Below, in pieces: positions 55,743 through 64,000 of a stretch of 64,000 nucleotides of DNA. The position numbers and the translations under genes are program-made. Position 1 is the first letter of the stretch, and the number at the start of each line of letters is the position of its first letter. The notes beneath the pieces are model-generated. The model was not told where the DNA came from. It saw only the letters and a list, made by a program, of their open reading frames with translations, and ran no database searches. The stretch is from Calvatia gigantea (taxonomy: Eukaryota > Basidiomycota > Agaricomycetes > Agaricales > Lycoperdaceae), in assembly GCA_025093985.1 (NCBI GenBank), contig JACAAK010000013.1:620001-684000 (forward strand), written 5' to 3'.

Positions 55743-57480
55743 AGGCAGCTAGGTAGGCAATGTGAGCGAGGTCGCCTTCAGGAGTGTGCTCGACAGCTTC
55801 GTGCTCAGGAATTGTAGGAGGTAGTTGGTATTTGGAGGTTGGATTGTTGAGACGATTAGCTCGAGCTTCACGTATTTTCTGATGCTGTTTCTTGGCTTCG
55901 AATTCCTTAACTGCTTGTTCCTCGTTGGCTTGTTTGATCCATGATGGTCGAGAGATTCGGGTAGTTCGTCGAGGCTCAGATGGATTAGGAATAGAGGAAG
56001 GAATAGGATTGGGATTAGCAGTCGAAGGAGCTGGGTGAGGATCAGGAATGGATGGAGGAGTGGTGAATGGAGGATTGGAAGGTATAGGAGATGAACGAGG
56101 GAGAGGCAAACCAGTCTCCTCAGGTATAGGGATGGAGTTAGGATGACTCCGAGAATGAGTGGGATTGTCGATGTTCACCCCCTCACTCATGACAGGAGGC
56201 ATAGATGTATCAATACCTGGGTGGTTCACTGTCTCATAGATGATGATGTCCTGAGATACCTGAAATGACCTCTTCGAAGGGATCCATATCTTCCACGAAG
56301 TGGAGGCAGGATCGAAGCCACAGAATACCCCTTCAATAGAGTGGGCATCAAGCTTTCCTCATCGAAGTTCATGTGGTGTGCGAACATGGCAGCGTGATCC
56401 AAAAATTCAGAAGGCAGAGACACTGGGCTTCTCATTGAAGAATGCCTGGTAAGGAGTGATGTGGTTGAGTGTCTTGGTTGGACTGCGATTACGAGCGTCG
56501 CTAGCATACTGGTGAGCTTCAGGCCAAAAGCCATCAGCCATACCAGCCTCCTTCAACATGGTAAGGGCATGCTCATGAGTAGTATGATTGAATCGTTCAG
56601 CTACACCATTTTGTTGAGGAGTGTGTGGAGCTGACATCTCGTGGGTGATACCCTTGTCCTTGAAGTATGACTTGAGTGCATGTCCTGTAAATTCGCCACT
56701 GCAGTCTGATCGAAAATAGACCACTTTGTTGCCAATTTGGTTCTTGAGAGAGGTGATGAGGTCTCGGAGGTGTTGTCGAGCATCGCTCTTCTGCTTAAGA
56801 AAGATCTTCCAGCCCATCCTCGAAAAGTCGTCAATGACAATAAGGACATGGTGGTACCCTTCAATAGAAGTGGAGAAAGGGCCTTGGAGATCGGCATGAA
56901 GGTGCTCAAGGGGTCGTTTTGCTCGTTGCGAAGCTTGCTGAGGGAAGGGAGCTTGTGGATGCTTGCCGAGGGCACACCCTGCACATGCATTGAGTCGATC
57001 CGAGGTCTTGAGATCAAGCCCGGAGACCATCTGATGCTTAGCTAGGTGTCGGAGGTATTCCTCATTGAGGTGCCCAAGTTGGTGATGCCAGAGATCCAGT
57101 GATGATATGTCAGAGGAGATAGCAGCAAAGGCTAGTGAAGATGGAGGTGAAGTATCGAGGGGATAAGAGCAGGTGAGGTGGTAGAGGCCATTTCATTGGA
57201 GATGTCCTTCCATAACGATTTCAGCCTTCTTGTTAATTTGGACCAATCCCCCCTTCTTTCGAATTTCGAGGCCTTTTCGATCCATTTGGCTCTCAGAAAT
57301 GAGGTTGTCGTGAGCATTGGGACAGTATTTGACATTGAGGAGAGTGACAATGCGAGCAGGGTGGCCTTTCACGGTGACGAGGAGCTCAATGTTCCCCACA
57401 CCCTGTGGAATGTAGCTGAGGGCCGTCGGCATTGATACCTCCAATAATATCGTTGCGAGGTGTGAATGTTGTGAATGCCA
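55693..57480 (-). pseudogene. pol: Copia G GAG-pre-integrase, integrase and linker
   Basis: GAG-pre-integrase domain near 57090-56930 (LWHHQLGHLNEEYLRHLA, ACAGCALGKHPQAPF). The integrase core (57030-56407, 207 codons open) has HADLQGPF, LIVIDDFSRMGWKIFL, FRSDCSGEFTG and HTPQQNGVAERFNHT, so the three acidic DDE residues are present. A frameshift follows near 56400. The linker at 56229-55693 is Pro/Ser-rich (IPIPEETGLPLPRSSPIPSN) and ends before the RT. Confidence 0.92.
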
Positions 57481-57481
57481 A

Positions 57482-58678
57482 TCATTGGTTACATATGTGT
57501 GCCGTCGCACCGCTGTCGAGAATCCAAGTGTCCGATTTCGGCTGTGAGCTGGTGGTAGCCATATAGGCTGAGTCCCCAGCAAGAGAGTTCCCCCTACTAG
57601 CCGTAGATCGATTGTCGTCCATAGTTTCATCAGCTTGAGCTTGATTAGCTCTGTGACGTGAGTTCCCTCCTTGTTTCCCCTTATTCTTCTTCTTCCTCTG
57701 GCGAGGTCCTTGACCTTCAGCCCCACCCCCTTTCGACCAACAGTCCTTCCAGTCATGACCCAAAATCTTGCAGTTCATGCAGAAGGGTTGACCAGGTTGC
57801 TGAGTCTGATTTCGCCGATTATTGTTGTTGTTGTTCCTGGCCATAGAGCAGTATGCAAGAGCAGCAGTAGCCTGGTGATTCTTTCGAACACCATCCTCTT
57901 CGCGAATACGACATTTGATTTCAGTGGCTGTGTAGTTTTCAGGTAGGCCAGCGAATATGTAGCTCCAGTTGGGTGGCATAGATAGGCGCAGGATACAGGC
58001 AAAAAAATCATCTCCAATGTCGCGTTTAATAGCCGCAATGTCTCGACATAGTGTCTTCATCGTAGTGATGTACAGTATGTGATAACATCCTCGCCATCGA
58101 CGTATTTCGTTGTGATAAGGGTGCTCAGGAGCAGAGTCCAATCCATTATAGACTGTCCTGCAAATATAGATTGAGCTTCCCCCCACATATCGGCAGCGAT
58201 TTCGTGATAACCCAATTGTATCTGGATATCCTCCACCATGTTGGCTGAGAGTATGGTGCAGACAATAGTGTTTGTGCGAGCCCATCTCTCACTGTGTTCT
58301 GCGTTGTTGGTGTCACCCTGAACAGAACCGGTACAGTAGTCGTAAACGTCAAAGATTCGGAATTGAGTCCACATCTGCTGGACCCATATCTTATAGTTCG
58401 ACACATTAAGTTTAACAGGGGAGGTTCATCATGTATTGATAACAACTAGGCTCGATGTGAGCTACATTAAGAGTCCAATGGACTTTGTTGGGTTTCGATG
58501 GTGCCTTCCCCCTAGGTGGTGTGCTCGGCTCCTCGTGCTTGACTGAAACGCCTGCCGAAGCCGCCGACATAGTCCTGGTATTGGACTGTCCGGTCTGACT
58601 CTCGCGACCTAAGTCTGCGGATTCAGATTGTCCGAAATGGCGATGAAAGTCTACCACCGGCGGATCCTTGGCGACCAT
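57482..58678 (-). pseudogene. gag: Copia G gag and protease
   Basis: Start at 58678 (MVAKDPPVVDFHRHFG). The frame changes twice near 58400-58450 and again near 58070. The gag core includes NVSNYKIWVQQMWTQF and ILSANMVEDIQIQLGYH. The 3' piece (58285-57482) holds FFACILRLSMPPNWSYIF, an Asn-rich linker, the CCHC knuckle CMNCKILGHDWKDC and the protease motif WILDSGATAHICN, both intact, then a stop after one more codon and a frameshift into the pol frame. Confidence 0.9.
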
Positions 58679-58878
58679 CAGAGTCTACCTTGGATGCCTG
58701 GCTAGCTTGGGACATAACGTGGGTCTAAGAGAGGTTGCTCGGCTCGAAGGTGCTAGTATAGCAGGGGTAACGAAAACGGCGGGAAAAGAATAGGATGTTG
58801 ATAGGATAACGTCGGAGGGTATAAATGAATGAGCGGCGGTTTGATAAATGAGTGAACGGGTTCAATAGGTCGCGACAC

Positions 58879-58892
58879 CAGGGCCCATAACC
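58879..58892 (-). promoter_or_regulatory. Primer binding site of copia G
   Basis: GGTTATGGGCCCTG (minus strand) directly next to the LTR end, identical to that of copia F. Complementary with one G-U pair to the anticodon arm of initiator tRNA-Met. Confidence 0.65.
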
Positions 58893-59163
58893 TAAAGGAA
58901 AGATATGACGTGCAGGGCTAGGATAGACCTCAGTCGACGTGGAACGAGACTATATTAGATTGTGTAATTACCTAGGATAGACTACGGAATGAGTTAGCTA
59001 GTGTGTACAATGGAGAACAATGGTTTGCTTACCCTCAGTCAACATGGAACGAGACTGAGGGTGTGCAAGGTATGAGGCCAGCAAATGAGTGTGATGTCAC
59101 GTGATAGCGAAGTGATTATCTACTGTAAGAAAAAGATAACGGAAGTCTACCTATATTCCAACA
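58893..59163 (-). repeat. 5' LTR of copia G
   Basis: 271 bp, TAAAGGAAAG to TTCCAACA on the plus strand. Followed by AGATC. Confidence 0.95.
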
Positions 59164-59168
59164 AGATC

Positions 59169-60238
59169 TACTTGAGAGGAACTCCACCCAGCTAAACATA
59201 CATTTGCTGGGTATATTGCAGTAAACCCTGCCAACTGAGACCTCAATACATGAACCAGGTTTAGCCCAGAACCCTCCATTCAGGATGATCAACCTTTACC
59301 CATGGAATTATGGGCTAGACCTGATTTCCAGAATTTGGAATCCCTCCATACAATGGTCTTTAGTGGAGACTATAGAACTTTATTCCAAACTGAATATTTA
59401 CATACAACTAATCAATGAAATTACTGATGCCTTATCTGTAATGCCATATTCCAATATGAACATTTTCATTGGGATCATGACTATGCAACCAATTGCATGG
59501 CCATATTTATTAAGGCATCACAAAGCCTTGGACTATCTCAGGCTTATATCCGATACCTCTGAGAGCATCCAGTTAGCCCTCTCTTATCCAACTGGCACCC
59601 TCACCCAACTTCAAATGAATTACACATCCCAGCCAGTACCCCCCCAACTCCCCACTCAATCCCAACAAATGTACCTCCCCCAACCCAACCTCAACCCACT
59701 CAGCCAAAACATGTCAACAACCAGGCTGGAAAGAATGGTGTTCAACTTAATAGAGCACTTCAAACAGATGCTTGCCCTGGGGGAAGTTCCTCCTCTAACT
59801 GACAAGAAAAGAGAGACCATAATAGAAGTACTAGAAAAAACAACCATGGATCCACCCCAACCCAACCCCAAGCAATGAACAACCTGAATTTCACCCCTAG
59901 AGTGTTCTACAAGAAATGCAAGAAGCTCCACCTCCCAGCAATTGGCCATTGGGCAAGCCATTGTTCACATACCATATGCCTTATCTATTACAAAATGAAG
60001 CTAGAACACTATAAGTAGTCCTGTCCCCAATACTTCTGCCACATTTGTGAAACCCAAAATCCCTAGCATAAGCCCAAACACTGCCTTCACTACCCTGAAC
60101 ATGTAAAGGCAGTAAACCAAATGAAGGAATGCTATCAACCAATGCCTTCAACAATGAAGACTATAATGATGGCATCTCCCTTGATTTCTCCTGCCTATCT
60201 GTGTGAATTTCAGAGTAATTTACCTAGAGATGGGCTAA
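59169..60238 (+). pseudogene. N: gag-like ORF with cysteine/histidine clusters
   Basis: The open piece 59285-59878 (197 codons, MINLYPWNYGLDLISRIW, HKALDYLRLISDTSE) ends in a Pro/Gln-rich tail. A second frame begins at an ATG overlapping the stop (ATGA at 59875-59878) and reads FYKKCKKL, GHWASHC, then CHICETQNP-stop-HKPKHC, which resembles C/H zinc clusters. The layout (structural domain, Pro-rich linker, zinc clusters) recalls a retrotransposon gag. A Gyp2 LTR follows at once with a short purine tract, so it may be a 3' ORF of a Gyp2 element. Not recognised by family. A related fragment is at 5558-5823. Confidence 0.55.
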
Positions 60239-60785
60239 TGTTATAAACTTTACTACAGACTAACCTTACTCCTTCATTTATGTATTAACCTTCTATTTAG
60301 AGTTTTCTATTTTTCTTTATATCCTAGTCTGTTCTTTATTTATCTATTATGTGTATCACTACCTTTACTTCTTATGACTTGTATCATTTCCTTCTATTCA
60401 TTTCACCTATCTCTGTAATTCCTTACATTACCAATTAACCCATAGTAGTTTTCTCATTGACTCATACCTACTTACTATGTAATCTCTCATCTCTTATCCA
60501 TAACTAGTATATAACCTTAAGTAGTACCAGTGTATTACCTTAGGTTATTCTAGTAACAAGCTTCCTTATCTTTACTTGTCTGCTACAAGGTTAACAACCT
60601 TGGGGACTGTAGTGACACTTAACTTGGACTTTTCAGACAAGTGTGAGCTTCTACTTGAAGGAACGATCTAAAGTCTGCACAGAAGTCATTGAGACTTGTC
60701 ATATACTCCTGAGCTATAGTGTTGAACCTCTCTCTGAGTGGAGATGATCCAGGCCTGGTTGTGAAGTAAGATAATGCATATAACA
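60239..60785 (+). repeat. Gyp2 LTR, isolated or 3' LTR of the N element
   Basis: 547 bp, TGTTATAAAC to GCATATAACA. It separates plus-strand N from minus-strand Gyp2-M. The flanks are GCTAA on the left and GCTTA on the right, a 4-of-5 match that may or may not be a decayed duplication. Confidence 0.87.
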
Positions 60786-62441
60786 GCTTAGCTGGAGTTT
60801 GCTCAGAATTGGAGGTTGCAGTTGGAGATTATCCTGTCTGGTAGTCCAAATCTAGTATAGACCTTGTCTATAATTATATTGGCAATTCCTTTGGCAGTGA
60901 TTTTCTTTCATACAAGGAGTGAGAATTACCTCCTTCATAAGTCCATGGTCCACTATAGACAGAATAGAGTTGAATCCATGGGATTTAGGGAGGTCAGTTA
61001 ATAGATCCATTGCAATATGTGCAAATGGTCTAGTAGAGGTAGGCAGTGAAATTGGTTGTAATAGTGGATGGAAGGGGTTCTGGTTAATTTTAAATTATTG
61101 ACATGCACTATATCCTTTGACATAGTTTCATGTGAAGGTGCTCATTCCAGGCCAATATACTTCAGCTTTGGCTATTTGGTAGGTTTCTTGTTCTCCTGGG
61201 TGTCTAGCAGAAGGGTGATTATGGTATTATTGGATAATTCATTGGCAGAGTTCCATATCTTCCAGAATTATTATTTTTCCTTCAAATGTTATAAGATGTC
61301 TGGTTGACATAGGAATAATTCCATATTTTGAGTTGATTACTTCTGGAGATTCTGATAGAAGTTGTTTCATAGCTTCCATGGTGACTTCATCATATCTAGA
61401 TAATTTTGTAATTTCATTTTGTAGTTCTTGGTCAACTAGGGAAATGAGTAGTTCATCTGGCAACATAACTATTTCATTAAGGAAGATTTTTTCTGGCAGG
61501 ACAACAACATTTTCATTGTCATTGTTATCTTCTAGGGTATGGTCCAGTCTTTATAAGAGTGTGTTGGCAGCTGGTATTTTCATTCCTGGGACATGTTCTA
61601 TGGCAAAGTCAAAGTGTGCAAGAAATCCATGCCATTAGGCTTGTCTTCTGGAGATATTTTGGGGTTTCCTCCAAAAGGTGAGGTTTTTGTGATTGGTTCA
61701 GATGATTATATGATGTTGGGCTCCTTCTAGATAGTGTTACCATTCTTCTAGTGCTGTGATAATGGCAAGGAGTTCCTGATCATGTATTTCATAGTTATGC
61801 TAAGTCAGGTTGAAGGCTTTTGGTAGGAAAGCTACAGGGTGGTAGTTTCTGTTTATGTCTTGTTGGGATAGGACCACTCCTAGTGTGTATTTAGAAGCAT
61901 CAGTTTCAATGAAGAACAGTTTTGTTTGGTCTGGCATGAGTAAGACAGGTTTCTTCATGAATTCTGATTTTAGTTATTTGAAAGCTTTGCTTGCTTTGGT
62001 TTCCCATTTGAATTTCTTCATTTTGGATAGTAGGGCATTAAGCAGTTGAGAGATGTTGGCATAGCAATGTATAAACTTCTGGTAGAAGTTGCAGAATCCC
62101 ATGAATTTTCTGACATTGCAGGTAGTACATGGTTTAGGCCACTCCTTGATTCTGCAGAGTTTGGTATTGTCCATTTCAATCTTGTCAGGGGAGATTATCA
62201 TGCTGAGATATTCAAGATGGGTTTTATCAGATTCACATTTTTCCAGTTTCAGGTATAGATCATTGTCTTTCAGGATTTGGAGTGCTTCCAATGTAAGATG
62301 ATTCATTTCTTCCTGAGTTTTCACATAGATGAGAATGTCATCCATGTAGATTATAATTCCTCCTTTATCAAGCATTTTGGCAAATATTGTGTCCATCATT
62401 TTCTGAAAGGTAGCAGGGGAATTGCACATTCCAAAGAACAT
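60786..62441 (-). pseudogene. pol: Gyp2-M RT end, RNase H and truncated integrase
   Basis: The RT piece at 62441-61974 (155 codons open) has FFGMCNSPATFQKMMDTIF, catalytic YMDDILIY (62337-62348) and FMGFCNFYQKFIHCYAN. RNase H follows at about 61920-61600. 61466-61239 holds a connection region (LLISLVDQELQNEITKL). The integrase H/C zinc region (HNHPSARHPGEQETYQIA, VYWPGM) and the start of the catalytic core ([20 protein letters not shown]) follow at about 61230-60940. The reading ends near the second Asp block, where the LTR cuts it. Confidence 0.9.
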
Positions 62442-62528
62442 GACATTTGGTTTGTACAGTCTGATGGGAGTTTTAAAGGTGGCTTTCCATTGATTTCCTT
62501 CTTGAATTCAGATGTTGTTGTATCCAAG

Positions 62529-64000
62529 TCAGACATCCATTTTAGTGAAGAGTTTTGCTTCTTGGAGTTTATCCATAATAGTTGTAATCATGGAAATGGG
62601 GTAAGCATTCTTCTTTGTGTGTTTGTTTAGGTACCAGTAATCCTGGCATGGTTGGAGTTTCCCATCCTTCTTTTCTACAAAGAAGAATGAAGAGGCTATG
62701 GGAGATTTGGACTCTTGGATGTATCCTTTCTGGAGGTTTTTGTGTATGAACTTTTTGAGTTCTTCAGTTTCTAGGGGAGATAGGGGATATGTTTTTTCTA
62801 ATTCTGGTTTGAACATGTCAAGGAGTTTGATTTTGTGATTATATAGCTGGCTTGGTGGGAATTGTTCTAATTTCTTAGTATTGAATGATGATGTGAATTT
62901 CTTGTATTTCCCAGGTAGCTTGGCTTCTGTTTTTGGGATGGACTTCTGTGCTAGGCTAGTAGCTTGGGTAATTTTCATGTTGATTTCAAGTTTGTGTGGG
63001 GTTTGAGTAATTCCATTGAGTTCATGTTCCAAACAAAATTCATTGAAATTGATATTTTCCAAGTAGACTTTCAATTCATCAATTGAGAGTTCTGGCTTGT
63101 CTGAGTGAATGAATGCTTCAAAGACTTTTATGGCAAGTGGATCAAAGTCTTCATCTAGGTAGGTATATTATTTGGTGTTATTCATTCCATGAATATCTAG
63201 AGTGATTTCATTGATGGTAGTGGGTCCATTTGTGGATTTCACAATAAAAGGTACAATGTAATTGTTGTTTCACCATCTAAACTCTTTGGTAGTCCAGTTT
63301 ATATCCAGATTCATTTGTTATAGCCATAGGTATCCAAGGATTAGGTCCTTCAATCCTATTCCTGAGACATAGGCTTCAAAATGACATTGTTTTCCATCTA
63401 CAAAAGCATTTAGTTCAACACTTTCATAGATTGATCCATTTTCATTGAGAGTTCTGTCTACATTGGATACTTTGATGGATTGATTGATGGTGTGGGTTTG
63501 GAGTTCATGAGCATTAGTGAATATCAATGAGATAAAGTTTCCTTGGGCTCCTGAGTCAATTAATGTAGTGACTGGGATCTTTCATAGGTGGTCTTGGTTT
63601 AGTTCAATAGGAAGGAAGATTGATGCTTTGTTGTCCAAGATGGGAAGTTTGATTAGATTTATTTGTGAGTCACCCAGCAATTCCTTTGGAGGATCAGGTG
63701 ACATCTTCAAAAATTCCCAAAGGGTTTTAGTGTCAGGTCAGAGATATATGCTTCTCTGAATTCTATTTGTTCTTTAATTGGGAGTTCTCTGATCATGGCT
63801 TGAATGTCAAGTGCAGAGATTTTTTGGTTTGGGTTTGAATTAGGATTGGAGTGGTTTCCTAAGGGTTGATAATGTTGGGGTTGTAAGTATTGCAGTGGTT
63901 GTGTAAATCTTCATAGTAAAGGATTGGGTTGTCTGGGAGGCAGTTTGTTTTTAGACAGGTTTGGGTTGGGGTTCAGACAATTGCTGATTAGGTGTCCAAA
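62529..64000 (-). pseudogene. pol: Gyp2-M gag end, protease and RT start
   Basis: At the right edge the minus strand reads FGHLISNCLNPNPNLS, the end of a CCHC zinc knuckle. The protease motif LIDSGAQGNFI lies near 63549-63557, followed by the 69-codon piece 63527-63318 (GSIYESVELNAFVDGKQCHF). The linker and RT start (63074-62529) has KTYPLSPLETEELKKFIHKN, ASSFFFVEKKDGKLQPCQDY and IMDKLQEAKLFTKMDV. This region shows how Gyp2-D looked before the E insertion. Confidence 0.9.

Larger units (their letters stand above)
53881..59163 (-). mobile_element. Copia G: complete Ty1/copia retrotransposon
   Basis: A 5,283-bp minus-strand element with 271-bp LTRs (53881-54151 and 58893-59163), flanked by AGATC (53876-53880 and 59164-59168) inside N. 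The LTRs begin TGTTGG and end TTTA, so the usual CA terminus is TA. A primer binding site GGTTATGGGCCCTG starts at 58892 on the minus strand. Gag, protease, integrase, RT and RNase H follow, with frameshifts. It is CG-rich compared with its surroundings, which marks it as a recent insertion. Confidence 0.96.
60786..64000 (-). mobile_element. Gyp2-M: Ty3/gypsy element, gag continues past right edge
   Basis: Minus-strand gag end, protease, RT, RNase H and integrase start. The 3' part is cut at 60786 within the integrase core by the LTR at 60239-60785. Sequence is close to Gyp2-D. Stops and frameshifts throughout. Confidence 0.9.

Noticed and set aside
53573..60785. N plus the 60239 LTR as the 3' end of Gyp2-D
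   Set aside because: The flank of the D 5' LTR is CATGA and that of the 60239 LTR is GCTTA, so they do not form a duplication pair; too much is missing to prove continuity.
1..64000. CRISPR arrays, rRNA, tRNA genes, bacterial operons
   Set aside because: No regularly spaced short repeats, no tRNA-like cloverleaf or rRNA segment recognised. tRNA-like motifs seen are retroelement primer sites.

Overview
The window is a block of nested, mostly dead transposable elements. No host gene, rRNA, tRNA or CRISPR array was recognised. The element types (chromodomain Ty3/gypsy elements, Ty1/copia elements, a Tad-like LINE and a Tc1/mariner transposon) suggest a filamentous fungus. A basidiomycete with CpG methylation is most likely, because nearly all differences between sister copies are CG to TG/CA transitions. 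I cannot name the species.

Names used here: Gyp1 is a chromodomain gypsy family of about 6.4 kb with LTRs of about 306 bp (copies A, B, C, E, K and LTR H). Gyp2 is a second gypsy family with LTRs of about 550-630 bp (copies D, I, M and the LTR at 60239). F and G are copia elements, J is a LINE, P1 and P2 are mariner copies, Q is a short MITE-like insert and N is an unclassified gag-like coding fragment.

Layout: Gyp1-A (minus) runs off the left edge to 5557. An N fragment follows (5558-5823). Gyp2-D (plus) starts at 5824 and is broken by the LINE J (6139-13988, inside its 5' LTR), by Gyp1-C (15522-28308, minus, itself split by Gyp1-B at 16910-23313, plus), by Gyp1-E (30284-36657, plus), by Q (37209-37545) and by copia F (38120-50094, plus). 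F holds P1 and P2 with tandem duplications of its own coding region. LTR H (50095-50401) fuses F to Gyp2-I (50402-51839), which sits in Gyp1-K (51840-53572). N follows (53573-60238), split by copia G (53881-59163, minus). A Gyp2 LTR (60239-60785) and Gyp2-M (60786 to the right edge, minus) close the window.

Target-site duplications prove much of the nesting: GTATC for B in C, ATACC for C in D, 15 bp for J in the D LTR, TTCCT for E in D, and AGATC for G in N. The only apparently intact gene is the 357-aa mariner transposase of P1. The most unusual points are a third open reading frame of constant length (330 codons) in the env position of Gyp1, the P1/P2 region where transposon ends coincide with duplications of the host copia and P2 has acquired 304 bp of copia sequence, and the uniform CpG-decay signature.
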